Source of the DNA: Bordetella genomosp. 10
Lineage (GTDB): Bacteria > Pseudomonadota > Gammaproteobacteria > Burkholderiales > Burkholderiaceae_B
Length of the DNA stretch: 64,000 nucleotides
Reading direction: 5' to 3'
NCBI RefSeq assembly: GCF_002261225.1
Contig: NZ_NEVM01000001.1
Location: 1,612,001 to 1,676,000 of the forward strand
Shown here piece by piece: positions 7,784 through 16,533 of this stretch (its first letter is position 1; every line of letters starts with the position of its first letter). The position numbers were made by a program, and so were the translations under genes. The notes beneath the pieces are model-generated. The model made no database searches, was not told the origin of the DNA, and worked only from the letters and a program-made list of their open reading frames with translations.

Positions 7784-10582
7784 CTAAGGGTTGTGCGACG
7801 GCTCGGCGTCCTTCGCGTCCGCCGAATCCCGCGGTTTGGTCCCGCGTGCCTTCGACTTCTTTGCCTTGGCCGCATCGCCGGCGGGAGCCGGGGCCGCCTC
7901 TTCCGGCGCCGGGGGCTTTGCCACCGGCGTCAGGGTGACGCGGTTCGATGCCTTGTCGAAGGCCACGTCCACCGTATCGCCGGACTTGATCTTGTCACCC
8001 AGGATCTCCTTGGCCAACCGGGTTTCCAGCTCCTGGCGGATCTGGCGCTTGAGCTCACGCGCGCCGAATTCGGGCTGGTAGCCCACGTCCGCCAGATGAT
8101 CGACCAAGCCATCCTGGATCTTGAGGGCAATGTCCTGCGCTGCCGCGGTCCGCACCACCCTTTGCAACTGGATCTGGACGATGGCGCGTATGTTTTCGCG
8201 CGACAGGCTGTGGAAGACGATCACCTCGTCGATGCGGTTCAGGAACTCGGGGCGGAAGTGTCCTTTCAGCACGCCCATGAGCTTTTCGCGGATGTCCTTT
8301 TCGGAGGCGCGATTCTTCTCGGTCTTTTCCAGGTTGTCCATGATGATGGACGCGCCGAGATTGCTGGTCGCGATGATGATGGTGTTGCTGAAGTCGACCA
8401 CGCGCCCCTTGCCGTCGGTCAGCCGGCCGTCGTCGAAGACCTGCAGCAGCACGTTGTTCACGTCCGGATGCGCCTTCTCTATTTCGTCCAGCAGGATCAC
8501 GCTGTAGGGGCGGCGGCGCACGCGCTCGGTCAACTGGCCGCCTTCGTCGTAGCCCACGTAGCCCGGCGGCGCGCCGATCAGCCGCGCCACGGCATGCCGC
8601 TCCATGTATTCGGACATGTCGATGCGCACGACCGCCTGTTCGTCGCCGAACACGGATTCCGCCAGCGCCTTGGCCAGTTCGGTCTTGCCCACGCCGGTCG
8701 GGCCCAGGAACAGGAAGGTGGCGATGGGCCGATTCGCCTGGCCCAGCCCCGCGCGCGACAGGCGCACCGCGTCGCTGACCGCGACGACGGCCTCGTCCTG
8801 GCCGACCACGCGCTCGCGCAGCTTGTCTTCCATCTGCACGAGCTTCTGGCGTTCTTCCTGGGTCAGTTCGGTCACGGGAATGCCGGTGAGGCGCGACACG
8901 ACTTCGGCGATCGAGGCGACCGTGACTTCCAGCGTCTCCGAGCCGGTCTTGCGCTGCCAGGCCTCGGTCTGCTCGTCCAGGCGCGCCTGTTTTTCCTTGA
9001 TGCGCTCTTCGAAGCCCTTGGCCTCGTCGAAGCGCTTGCGTGACGAGGCATAGTCCTGCTCGCGCTTGAGCTGGGCGATTTCCGCCTCCAGCTCCTGCAT
9101 GTCCGCCGGCCGCGAGGTCGACTGGATCCTGACGCGCGCGGCCGCCTGGTCGACCAGGTCGATTGCCTTGTCGGGCAGATAGCGGGACGTGATGTAGCGG
9201 TCGGACAGCTCGGCGGCCGCGGTGAAGGCGTCGTCGGCGAAGGTGACCTGGTGGTGCGCTTCCAGTTTGTCGCGCAGGCCGCGCAGGATGACGATGGTCT
9301 GTTCCACGGTCGGCTCGGGCACCAGCACCGGCTGGAAGCGCCGTTCGAGCGCCGCGTCCTTCTCGATGTGCTTCTGGTATTCGTTGAGCGTGGTGGCGCC
9401 GATCAGGCTCAGCTCGCCGCGCGCCAGTGCGGGCTTGAGCACGTTGGCGATATCCAGGCCGCCTTCGCCGCCGCCTTGCCCCGCGCCCACGATCGTATGC
9501 AGCTCGTCGATGAAGACGATCAGCTCGCTCTGCTTGGCGGTGATCTCGTCGATCAGTTGCTTGGCGCGTTCCTCGAACTCGCCGCGGTACTTGGCCCCGG
9601 CCACCATGGAATTGATGTTGATCTCCACCAGGCGCTTGCCGCGCAGGTTCTCGGGCACGTCGTCGTTGACGATGCGCTGCGCCAGGCCTTCCACGATGGC
9701 GGTCTTGCCGACGCCGGGCTCCCCGATCAGCACCGGGTTGTTCTTCTTGCGCCGGGCCAGGACCTCGATGGTGCTTTCGATTTCCTGCGCGCGGCCCAGC
9801 ACGGGATCGAGCTTGCCCTGCCGCGCCATTGCGGTCAGGTCGCGGCCGAACTTGTCTAGCGTGGGAGTGCCCGTCGGGGTGTCGACCCGGCCGTCCTCGG
9901 CGCCCTTGCCGACGACCTTGACGACCTTCTGGCGCAAGGCTTCCGGCGTGACGCCGTATTTCTTGAGCAGCGCGCCGGCGATGCTGTCGGGCACCGAGGC
10001 CAGCCCGATGAGCACGTGCTCCGGGCCGACATAGGAGTGACCCAGCTCGTTCGAGGCCTGGAAGGCATACTGGAAGGCCTTTTTCAGGCGCGGCGACACC
10101 TTCAACTGGTCCGCCGAGACTGCCTTGCCGGCATCGCCTTTCTTCGCGTGCTCGTCGATATAGGCCTTGATATCCTGCGGCGCGAGTTTCAATTCCTTGA
10201 GCAGCGCGGAGACGACGTCGGTGTCGGCGAGCACGTACAGGACGTGCTCGGTATCGAGCTCCGTGCGATGCATCTCGACGGCCTTTTCCGCCGCGCGTTG
10301 CAGCAGTTCCAGCGTCTGCTGGCTGAACGCGTCGGTCACGTCCACGGACTCCCTGGGCACGGACGCCGACAGGTCCGGCTCGGCCGCGCCGCCGAATCCG
10401 CCGAGCAGTCCCGGCAAGTTTCCGCCCAGCAAGGAATCGAATGGATTCAGCATGCTTTGGTGGCGCATCAACTGGCGGTAGTGATAGTCGCAGATGGCCA
10501 TCGTCTTGCGCTCGCCATCCTGCACCACCGTCACCTGGGCCACCGCGGGCCGGGCATTACATATTTCGCAGAGAGCAGCCAT
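7784..10582 (-). CDS. ClpG/ClpK-like AAA+ disaggregase with N-terminal Cys/His motif
   Basis: 932 aa with two AAA+ modules: Walker [10 protein letters not shown] near residue 287 and GPTGVGKTE near 626. Walker B segments are IVFIDELHT and ILLDEIEKA, and [18 protein letters not shown] pore residues occur in the second module. The N-terminus has CEIC (5-8) and CDYH (30-33), a likely zinc site, ahead of a Clp-N domain (about 80-230). The linker between modules is short, with one coiled-coil stretch, unlike the long ClpB M-domain. After the second Walker B there is no IGF/LGF loop for docking ClpP, and the C-terminus is a charged Ala/Pro/Lys tail. These traits match stand-alone ClpG/ClpK disaggregases linked to heat tolerance rather than ClpA or ClpC. 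It could be transcribed together with the Dyp peroxidase upstream (76 bp gap). Confidence 0.8.
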   Translation of the reverse strand: MAALCEICNARPAVAQVTVVQDGERKTMAICDYHYRQLMRHQSMLNPFDSLLGGNLPGLLGGFGGAAEPDLSASVPRESVDVTDAFSQQTLELLQRAAEKAVEMHRTELDTEHVLYVLADTDVVSALLKELKLAPQDIKAYIDEHAKKGDAGKAVSADQLKVSPRLKKAFQYAFQASNELGHSYVGPEHVLIGLASVPDSIAGALLKKYGVTPEALRQKVVKVVGKGAEDGRVDTPTGTPTLDKFGRDLTAMARQGKLDPVLGRAQEIESTIEVLARRKKNNPVLIGEPGVGKTAIVEGLAQRIVNDDVPENLRGKRLVEININSMVAGAKYRGEFEERAKQLIDEITAKQSELIVFIDELHTIVGAGQGGGEGGLDIANVLKPALARGELSLIGATTLNEYQKHIEKDAALERRFQPVLVPEPTVEQTIVILRGLRDKLEAHHQVTFADDAFTAAAELSDRYITSRYLPDKAIDLVDQAAARVRIQSTSRPADMQELEAEIAQLKREQDYASSRKRFDEAKGFEERIKEKQARLDEQTEAWQRKTGSETLEVTVASIAEVVSRLTGIPVTELTQEERQKLVQMEDKLRERVVGQDEAVVAVSDAVRLSRAGLGQANRPIATFLFLGPTGVGKTELAKALAESVFGDEQAVVRIDMSEYMERHAVARLIGAPPGYVGYDEGGQLTERVRRRPYSVILLDEIEKAHPDVNNVLLQVFDDGRLTDGKGRVVDFSNTIIIATSNLGASIIMDNLEKTEKNRASEKDIREKLMGVLKGHFRPEFLNRIDEVIVFHSLSRENIRAIVQIQLQRVVRTAAAQDIALKIQDGLVDHLADVGYQPEFGARELKRQIRQELETRLAKEILGDKIKSGDTVDVAFDKASNRVTLTPVAKPPAPEEAAPAPAGDAAKAKKSKARGTKPRDSADAKDAEPSHNP

Positions 10583-10658
10583 GATCAGTCCGTCCTTCCA
10601 GAAGGTAAGGGGTAGGCGCCGGCCAAGCCATGCGGGATACGATTCGGGCTCGTTTCCG

Positions 10659-11690
10659 TCAGGGCGTCGATATTCGCGAGGCGTCCGGCGAGGATCGCGA
10701 AGGCCCCGCCCCGGTCCCGGCTTCGCCAGGGGCCGTCGCGGGGGTGGATGACGAGACGGCTTCGGGCGTCACGTCATCGAGGAACGAGGTGGTCGGTACA
10801 AAGTACAGCGATCCGGTGACGGCCCGACTGACGTCGAGCAAGCGGTCGTAGTTGCCGGGCGGGTTGCCGACGAACATGTTCTCGAGCATCCGCTCGATGC
10901 GCGCCGGAGACCGGGCATAGCCGATGAAGTAGGTGCCGGCCTCGCCCGTGCCGATATCGCCGAAAGGCATGTTGTCGCGCAGGATCTGCAATTGCTCGCC
11001 GTTCTCTTCGATATTGGTGAGCACATTGTGCGCGTAGCTGGGCTTGTCCTCTTCAGCCAGCTCGATGTCCGAGAGTTTATTCCTGCCGACGATCTTTTCC
11101 TGGTGTTCGACCGGGATCGTGTTCCATTTGGCGAGGTCGTGCAGATATTTCTGGACGATGACATAGCTGCCGCCGGTGAAGGCAGCATCTTCATCGCCGA
11201 TCAGGGTGGCGTCGACGGCGGCCTGGTCCACCGGATTCTCCGTTCCGTCGACGAAGCCCAGCAGATCGCGATCGTCGAAGTACTTGAACCCCTGTACCGT
11301 GTCGGCCACCGTCGCGGCGCCGGCAAGGCGCTTCATGATGTTGGCGCCGAGTTCGTAGCACAGGTCCATGCGCGCGGCGCGGATGTGGAACATCAGGTCG
11401 CCCGGGGTGGCGGGGGCATGATGGACGCCGCGGATCTCCTTGAAGGGATGCAGGTCCTTCGGCCGCGGCGCGCCGAAGAGGCGGTCCCAGGCCGCGGAGC
11501 CGATTCCCAGCACACAGGAGAGCCTGCCGCCGGTCGCGCGAAAACCGACGCCTCGGACCAGCGAGGAGAGATCGGCACAGAGCCCGCGCACGGCGGTCTC
11601 CGCGGCCGTGCCGGCGTCGATGGTCACGACCAGGAAGATGGCGGCGCTCGTCAGTTTGGTGTCGACGGCTTGGGATGCGATGGAAGGCAC
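10659..11690 (-). CDS. Dyp-type peroxidase
   Basis: 343 aa from GTG 11690 with GGAG 5 bp upstream; the open frame continues to 11840 but into unrelated repeat sequence. The family hallmark GFVDGTENP (GxxDG distal motif) is near residue 165 and the probable proximal haem histidine lies in SYAHNVL. MPFG and GTYFIGYARSP also fit DyP. It oxidises dyes and phenolics with hydrogen peroxide. No Tat or Sec signal is seen, so it is probably cytoplasmic, or could be loaded into an encapsulin, though none is encoded here. The C-terminal ~25 residues are a Pro/Ser/Ala-rich tail. Confidence 0.9.
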   Translation of the reverse strand: MPSIASQAVDTKLTSAAIFLVVTIDAGTAAETAVRGLCADLSSLVRGVGFRATGGRLSCVLGIGSAAWDRLFGAPRPKDLHPFKEIRGVHHAPATPGDLMFHIRAARMDLCYELGANIMKRLAGAATVADTVQGFKYFDDRDLLGFVDGTENPVDQAAVDATLIGDEDAAFTGGSYVIVQKYLHDLAKWNTIPVEHQEKIVGRNKLSDIELAEEDKPSYAHNVLTNIEENGEQLQILRDNMPFGDIGTGEAGTYFIGYARSPARIERMLENMFVGNPPGNYDRLLDVSRAVTGSLYFVPTTSFLDDVTPEAVSSSTPATAPGEAGTGAGPSRSSPDASRISTP

Positions 11691-11826
11691 TCGGGCTCCT
11701 TGAATGGACGTTACGTCGGAATGGCTTTCCGGGCAGGATATCCCGCTTTGGGCGCCGGATACAGGGGATATGGAAGCTTTGCCGGGGGGGCCTCCGTGGG
11801 GCCGCGGAAAGGTTGCGGCCCTCTTG

Positions 11827-11912
11827 AAAAAAGCCCCCACGCCGCGCGGCTTGCGCCGCTTGCTGCCCCCCGAGGGGGCGTTTTTACCTTGGGGCGGCCC
11901 GGCGGTAAAAAA
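11827..11912 (+). repeat. Dispersed GC-rich hairpin repeat, copy 1
   Basis: About 86 bp: an A-run, CCCCCACGCCGCGCGGC, a CGGCTTGCGCCG-like stem, CCCCCCGAGGGGGC and then a T-run. The same sequence with few changes occurs in the opposite orientation at 29982-30069. The hairpin followed by T-runs suggests a bidirectional transcription terminator. It lies between the Dyp peroxidase and a LysR gene, both on the minus strand. Confidence 0.85.
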
Positions 11913-11962
11913 GAAGGATGCCGCCCGCGGCCCGGCCAGGTCTAATCGTTTTCTCGAAACTC

Positions 11963-11983
11963 TTGATAATCTACGGTTATCAA
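11963..11983. promoter_or_regulatory. Perfect dyad overlapping the LysR stop codon
   Basis: TTGATAA and TTATCAA are separated by TCTACGG. The core TCTACGGTTATCAAA resembles TCTACGGTTGCCAAA at 12941-12955 upstream of the same LysR gene (13 of 15 positions). It could be a regulator site or a weak terminator; there is no T-run. Confidence 0.3.
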
Positions 11984-12894
11984 ACTTTCCGGGCCAGCGC
12001 CTGGTTGAGGATGGCCTCCAGATCCAATTGGCTTGCGATCTGCCAGGCGGCCTGGGATAGGGCGGGCTGCGCGTCGCGGCGTAGCCGGACGAGGCACACG
12101 TTCTCGGCGTGTTCGGGAGTGATCAGGTGCGCCCGGAGACCGGCGCCTTCGTACTGGGTCGGCAGGGCGCTCAAGGGCATGATGCTGAAAGCCCGGCCGC
12201 TCAGGCATTCGACCAGCAGCACGCGCAGGTCGTTGGTCTGCAGCACCACGCGCGGGGTGACCTCCAGGGCGTCGAAAAGGCCGTCCAGGGTCTGGCGGTT
12301 CTGCATGTCCGGGCTGAGCAGGCACAGCGGGAGCTGAGCGACTTCCGCCCAATCCAACTGGTGCGGCAGGGAGGCCTGCTCGCTGGCGATCAGGACATAG
12401 CGCTCCGAGAACAGCGGCATTACGTCGTAGTTGCCGTCATTGGCGACCGACCGGTCATAGAGGATGCCCAGTTGGATGTCCTGGGCTTTCAGGCGGCGAA
12501 GAATTTCCGGGGTGCTGAGGGAGGTGACCTCCAGCGTCAACTGCGGCAGGATTTCGCGGTACTCCGCGCTGAGCAGCGTGGCGGCGTGGTTGGCGGTGGG
12601 AATCACGCCGATGGCCAGGTGGCCGCGCGGCACGCTGCGCACCAGGTCGGCTTCCTGCCGCAGGCCTTCCAGGGAGGCGAGAACCTGCCGGACCCACTGG
12701 ATGACGCGTTCGCCCTCCGGCGTGATCCCTTCGAAGGTCCGGTTGCGCTTGACGATGGTGATGCCGAGCTCGCGCTCCAGCTCCCGTATGCCGTTGGACA
12801 GCGCCGGCTGCGACACATGGCAGCTTTCCGCGGCACGGCCGAAGTGCCGGTGCTTGTCCAATGCAATGAGATAGGTGAGCTGGCGGATGAACAT
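11980..12894 (-). CDS. LysR-family transcriptional regulator
   Basis: 304 aa. The winged HTH covers residues 1-60 (LTYLIALDKHRHFGRAAESCHVSQPALSNGIRELE) and an effector domain follows from about residue 90 with GHLAIGVIPTANHAA. HFGRAAE with SQPALS resembles the OxyR/CynR-like branch, but the two redox cysteines of OxyR are not evident. It is divergent from the orphan ATPase at 13008, with symmetrical sequences at 12956-12995 in the shared gap, so it may regulate that gene. The target and inducer are unknown. Confidence 0.87.
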   Translation of the reverse strand: MFIRQLTYLIALDKHRHFGRAAESCHVSQPALSNGIRELERELGITIVKRNRTFEGITPEGERVIQWVRQVLASLEGLRQEADLVRSVPRGHLAIGVIPTANHAATLLSAEYREILPQLTLEVTSLSTPEILRRLKAQDIQLGILYDRSVANDGNYDVMPLFSERYVLIASEQASLPHQLDWAEVAQLPLCLLSPDMQNRQTLDGLFDALEVTPRVVLQTNDLRVLLVECLSGRAFSIMPLSALPTQYEGAGLRAHLITPEHAENVCLVRLRRDAQPALSQAAWQIASQLDLEAILNQALARKV

Positions 12895-12955
12895 TCACGG
12901 CCTCGGCATGTCGGGTGGGCGTTCGTACTTTTTGCCGAATTCTACGGTTGCCAAA

Positions 12956-12995
12956 AATTATCTTAATATGGATAATTATCATAGCTTAGATAATT
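12956..12995. promoter_or_regulatory. AT-rich dyad and repeat in divergent promoter region
   Basis: AATTATC (12956-12962) and GATAATT (12971-12977) form an inverted repeat with an 8-bp spacer, and a third GATAATT lies at 12989-12995. The block is strongly AT-rich between the divergent LysR and ATPase genes and is a good candidate for promoter plus operator. Confidence 0.45.
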
Positions 12996-13007
12996 TTGGA
13001 TGATGCG

Positions 13008-14141
13008 ATGAAGCTCACCGACCTGTGGCATTTTCCCCGGCCCACGCTGGCGCGCTCGTATCTCGCGGCGCTGGACTCGGGGATCGTGTCTTCCCTGACG
13101 ATTTTTGCCCCTCGCCGTACCGGAAAGACCGCGTTCCTGCGGCATGACCTGACGCCCGCGGCGCAGGAAGCGGGTTACCTGGTCGTCTATGTCGATCTGT
13201 GGCAGACGCGGCAAACGCCTGGCGCGGCCTTGCTGCATTCGTTGGAGACGGCCCAGGCGCCAAGCATGCTGGCCGGCAAGTTGAAATCCCGGCTGACGCC
13301 TTCGATCAAAGCCATCAAGGGCAAGGCCTCGATGGGACCCGGTGCGGTGGAAGGAAGCATCGAGTTGGGGGATGCGAAGGCCAAGGATGCTACCGAAATG
13401 GCGCTGCGGCTGGACGATCTGCTGGGTCGACTGACCGCTATCCAACCGATTTTGCTGCTGATCGATGAAGCCCAGTCCCTGGGACGAAGCGGAGAGGGCG
13501 AGGATGTGGCCCGGGCGCTGCGGACCGCCCTGACCAAATACAGCAAGAGCCTGCGCCTGGTTTTTACCGGCTCGTCCCGTACCCAGCTCGGCCATGTGTT
13601 CACGGACACCAGGGCTCCCCTGTATTCCGCGGCCCACCCATTGCAGGACTTTCCCCTGCTGGACGACGGCTTCGTCGCCTTCGTCGTCGACAAGTTCTCG
13701 GCGTCTACCGGCCGCACGCTGGATGTGGACCGCAGCCGGGTCGCATTCGAGCAATTCCACCGTCGCCCCGAGCCGCTGCTTGAAGTGGCCGTCACGCTGA
13801 TGATGCAGCCGGGGATGGATTTCGATGATGCGGTCGCGCTCCAGCTAGAAAAGCTGGCGAAGGCGGAGAATCATGCGTCGACCTGGGAAAGGCTGAGCGC
13901 GTTGGAGCGACTGTTGATCAAGGAGTTCGCGCGCAACCCTGCCGCGAAACCTTTCACGCGTAGCGCGCTGGCAGCGTTCAACAAGCAATTGGGTGTTGAA
14001 ACGCTCGGCACGTCCCAACTGCAAAAAGCGTTGGGACGCCTGGACGAGAAAGACATCGTCTCGAAGTCTCCTCGCGGCGTCTACGAGTTCGAGAACGAGA
14101 ATTTCGCCGCATGGGTACGGAACCTGGCCGACGCGCCCTGA
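13008..14141 (+). CDS. Orphan AAA-type ATPase with C-terminal helical/winged-helix region
   Basis: 377 aa from ATG 13008 (TTG 12996 is in frame). Walker A is APRRTGKTA at residues 34-42 and Walker B ILLLIDEAQSL near 148-158. VFTGSSRTQLGH looks like the sensor strand of the archaeal-type/STAND-related ATPases. The C-terminal 100 residues (KPFTRSALAAFNKQLG, LQKALGRLDEKDIVSKSPRGVYEF) read as a winged-helix domain. Proteins of this build are widespread single genes in proteobacteria with no settled function; an AAA-switch or defence role is possible but not shown. It is divergent from a LysR regulator. Confidence 0.75.
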   Translation: MKLTDLWHFPRPTLARSYLAALDSGIVSSLTIFAPRRTGKTAFLRHDLTPAAQEAGYLVVYVDLWQTRQTPGAALLHSLETAQAPSMLAGKLKSRLTPSIKAIKGKASMGPGAVEGSIELGDAKAKDATEMALRLDDLLGRLTAIQPILLLIDEAQSLGRSGEGEDVARALRTALTKYSKSLRLVFTGSSRTQLGHVFTDTRAPLYSAAHPLQDFPLLDDGFVAFVVDKFSASTGRTLDVDRSRVAFEQFHRRPEPLLEVAVTLMMQPGMDFDDAVALQLEKLAKAENHASTWERLSALERLLIKEFARNPAAKPFTRSALAAFNKQLGVETLGTSQLQKALGRLDEKDIVSKSPRGVYEFENENFAAWVRNLADAP

Positions 14142-14156
14142 AATTGCCGAGCTTGG

Positions 14157-15476
14157 TCAGGCAGCGGCGCGGCGTTGGGTGGGGGATTTCATGGGGTCCT
14201 TGGCCACGGCGGGGGCGGTTTCGGGCATGGTCAGCGCGCAGGCCGTGGAGATTATGCCGAGTGCGGAGAACATGAGCGCGGGGCCGATCCAGCCGAACGC
14301 GCCGTAGACGGCGGTGGCGGCGATGGGCAGCAGGCCCGCGACCACGGACGCGCCGTTGTAGCCGAGGGAGATGCCGGACGAACGGACATTGGCGGGAAAC
14401 TGCTCCGAGAACCAGCTCGACTCGACGGCGAAGATCGGGTCATGCGAGAGCAGCAGCGAGAGCGCCACGGCGACGATCACCATGACGCCGGCCCCCGTGT
14501 TGATCAGCATGAACATCGGGATGCCGAACAGGATCGTGAAGATCGAACCCAGCAGGAACACCGGACGGCGGCCGATCTTGTCCGACACCGCGCCATAGAC
14601 GAGATGGCTGATCAGGCCGATCGCCGAGCCGATCAACGTTCCCCACAGGATCTGCTTGGTCGTGGAAACGTGCGCGAGCGCGACATACGACAGCATGAAA
14701 CTGGTGGTGAGGTAGTAGCCGCCGGTTTCGGCCATGCGCAGTCCCATGATCTTCAGGATGGCGCGCCAATCGGTGCGGATCACTTCCAGCGCCGGCTGCC
14801 TCACGATCTTGTTTTCCGCCTTGACTGCCTCGAATGCCGGCGATTCCGCGACGGAGAGCCGGATGAAGATGCCGATGCCCACCATCACGATGGAGACCAG
14901 GAAGGGAACGCGCCAGATCCAGTTTCCCTCGAACAGTTCGGCCGATGCGAGGAAGGCGCCGTTGGCGAGCAGCAAGCCCAGCGGAATGCCCAGTTGAGGC
15001 ACCGCGCCGAAGAAGCCGCGGCGGTTTTCCGGCGCGTGTTCGCACGCCATCAGCACCGCGCCACCCCATTCGGCGCCGAAGCCGATGCCCTGGACCATGC
15101 GCAGGATGATCAGGCCGATGGGCGCGAGAATGCCCGCCTGTTCATAGGTGGGCAGGGCGCCTATCAGCACCGTTGCGATGCCCATGGCGACGAGTGACCA
15201 GAACAGCACGGCCTTGCGGCCGAACTTGTCGCCGAAATGACCGGCCAGGTAGCCGCCGAACGGACGCATCAGGAAGCCGACGGCGAGCGTGGCGAACGAG
15301 GCCAGAATGCCGACCAGCGGGTTGTCGGTGTGGAAAAAGATCTTGCCGAAAAATGCGGCGGCGGCCGTCCCGTAGATGAAGAAGTCATAGCTTTCGACGG
15401 CCGATCCTATCATCGACGCGAACGCGACTTTCAACGGTTTGCCGTCCGCGGCGGGGGCGTGTGCTTGCGTGTTCAT
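14157..15476 (-). CDS. MFS transporter, metabolite:H+ symporter (MHS) type
   Basis: 439 aa with about 12 membrane segments. The start ASMIGSAVESYDFFIYGTAAA is typical of the MHS subfamily, and the loop between TM2 and TM3 has GYLAGHFGDKFGRK. EWGGAVLMACEHAPENRRGFFG follows TM4. Members import organic acids, betaines or aromatic acids with protons. It is downstream of the dehydrogenase and split-transketolase genes on the same strand, so it probably imports the substrate of that pathway. The 203-bp gap before it holds a hairpin at 15632-15653. Confidence 0.88.
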   Translation of the reverse strand: MNTQAHAPAADGKPLKVAFASMIGSAVESYDFFIYGTAAAAFFGKIFFHTDNPLVGILASFATLAVGFLMRPFGGYLAGHFGDKFGRKAVLFWSLVAMGIATVLIGALPTYEQAGILAPIGLIILRMVQGIGFGAEWGGAVLMACEHAPENRRGFFGAVPQLGIPLGLLLANGAFLASAELFEGNWIWRVPFLVSIVMVGIGIFIRLSVAESPAFEAVKAENKIVRQPALEVIRTDWRAILKIMGLRMAETGGYYLTTSFMLSYVALAHVSTTKQILWGTLIGSAIGLISHLVYGAVSDKIGRRPVFLLGSIFTILFGIPMFMLINTGAGVMVIVAVALSLLLSHDPIFAVESSWFSEQFPANVRSSGISLGYNGASVVAGLLPIAATAVYGAFGWIGPALMFSALGIISTACALTMPETAPAVAKDPMKSPTQRRAAA

Positions 15477-15631
15477 GAGTAAGTCTCCTTTCTTATATTT
15501 GCGCTATCCGGGATCCGGGATCCGCGATTCGCTTCGTGCGGCCCGGTTGAACCGGAGGCCGGGCGGCTTGCCCGGCGACGGTTTTCGGCCGGACGGAAAA
15601 TCTCCGCCGGTGCGCGAACCGTGCAAGGCGT

Positions 15632-15653
15632 CGCCCCGACAAGGGGGCGACAC
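15632..15653. other. GC-rich hairpin between catabolic genes
   Basis: GTCGCCCC and GGGGGCGAC form a strong stem with a short loop, with no T-run on either side. It could stabilise mRNA ends or set relative expression of the transporter and the dehydrogenase. The rest of the gap shows only GGATCC-type short repeats. Confidence 0.3.
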
Positions 15654-15679
15654 CCATGCGATGCGATCCGGCGGATCGC

Positions 15680-16525
15680 TTATTTCCAGGTTTCGATGAC
15701 GCGGCTGTCGTCGCGGAGACCCAGCCCCGCGTTCGCTGCCTCGTGATACCGTGCGTTGGCCAGCGCCAGCAGCGGCACGTCGGCGCCGCAACTGGCCGCG
15801 GCGCTTGCCACCAGGTCGCTGTCTTTCACGAAGATGTTGATCGCGCTGGTGACTTCGACGTCCGTGCCCTTCAGCATGCGCGGACCGCGATCCGACAGCA
15901 TCCACGAGCCGGCCGCGCCTTTCTCGACCAGTTCCAGCACGTTGGCCGGATCCAGGCCGAGCGAGCGGGCGAGGTTCAGCGCTTCCGCGGCGGCCACGAT
16001 GTGCACCGAGCACAAATGCTGGTTCACGACCTTGATGGCCTGGCCGTCGCCCAGGTTCTCGCCCACGATGCGGACGGCGCCCATTGCTTCTAGCACCGGG
16101 CGCACGGCTTCGATCTCGGCGCCCGCGCCGGAAGCGAAGATGACCAGTTGGCCCGTTTTCGCGCGCGCCACGCCGCCGGTGACCGGCGCGTCCACCACGA
16201 CGGCGCCTGCCTTGCGCAGACGGTCGCCTTGTTCGCGGATGCTGTCCGGACCGACCGTCGACATGACGATCCAGCGCTGTCCCTTGACCGTGCCCTCCAC
16301 GCTGTCCAAGAGCGAGGCAAGTTGCCCCGGCGTGGCGACCATTGCCACGACGATATCGGCGCGCGGCGCGCCGGCGAATGAGTCCGCGGCCGGCAGGTCC
16401 TGCTGTTTTGCGGCGGCGAGCGCGTTCGGCGAGAGGTCGACGCCCGTTACGATGTGACCCGCGTCCCGGATGCGCAATGCCATCGGCAGGCCGATCGCAC
16501 CGATCCCAATGAAAGTGACGTTCAT
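15680..16525 (-). CDS. NAD(P)-dependent beta-hydroxyacid dehydrogenase (3-hydroxyisobutyrate dehydrogenase family)
   Basis: 281 aa from ATG 16525, preceded by TAGGA. The N-terminal Rossmann motif GIGAIGLPMA, the substrate loop VDAPVTGGVARAKTGQL and the active-site lysine in GDGQAIKVVNQHL define the beta-hydroxyacid dehydrogenase family. Related enzymes act on L-threonate (LtnD), tartronate semialdehyde or 3-hydroxyisobutyrate; the substrate cannot be read from sequence. It follows the transketolase C-terminal subunit by 8 bp and precedes the MHS transporter, so a sugar-acid such as a C4 acid is plausible (inference). Confidence 0.85.
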   Translation of the reverse strand: MNVTFIGIGAIGLPMALRIRDAGHIVTGVDLSPNALAAAKQQDLPAADSFAGAPRADIVVAMVATPGQLASLLDSVEGTVKGQRWIVMSTVGPDSIREQGDRLRKAGAVVVDAPVTGGVARAKTGQLVIFASGAGAEIEAVRPVLEAMGAVRIVGENLGDGQAIKVVNQHLCSVHIVAAAEALNLARSLGLDPANVLELVEKGAAGSWMLSDRGPRMLKGTDVEVTSAINIFVKDSDLVASAAASCGADVPLLALANARYHEAANAGLGLRDDSRVIETWK

Positions 16526-16533
16526 GTTGCGTC

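Noticed and set aside
7712..9043. A 443-aa plus-strand frame opposite the Clp ATPase gene
   Set aside because: Antisense shadow of the conserved AAA+ gene, with no domain and no ribosome-binding site.
12963..13760. A 265-aa minus-strand frame opposite the orphan ATPase
   Set aside because: Antisense to a gene with Walker motifs; composition is Gln/Arg/Gly-rich and no domain is seen.
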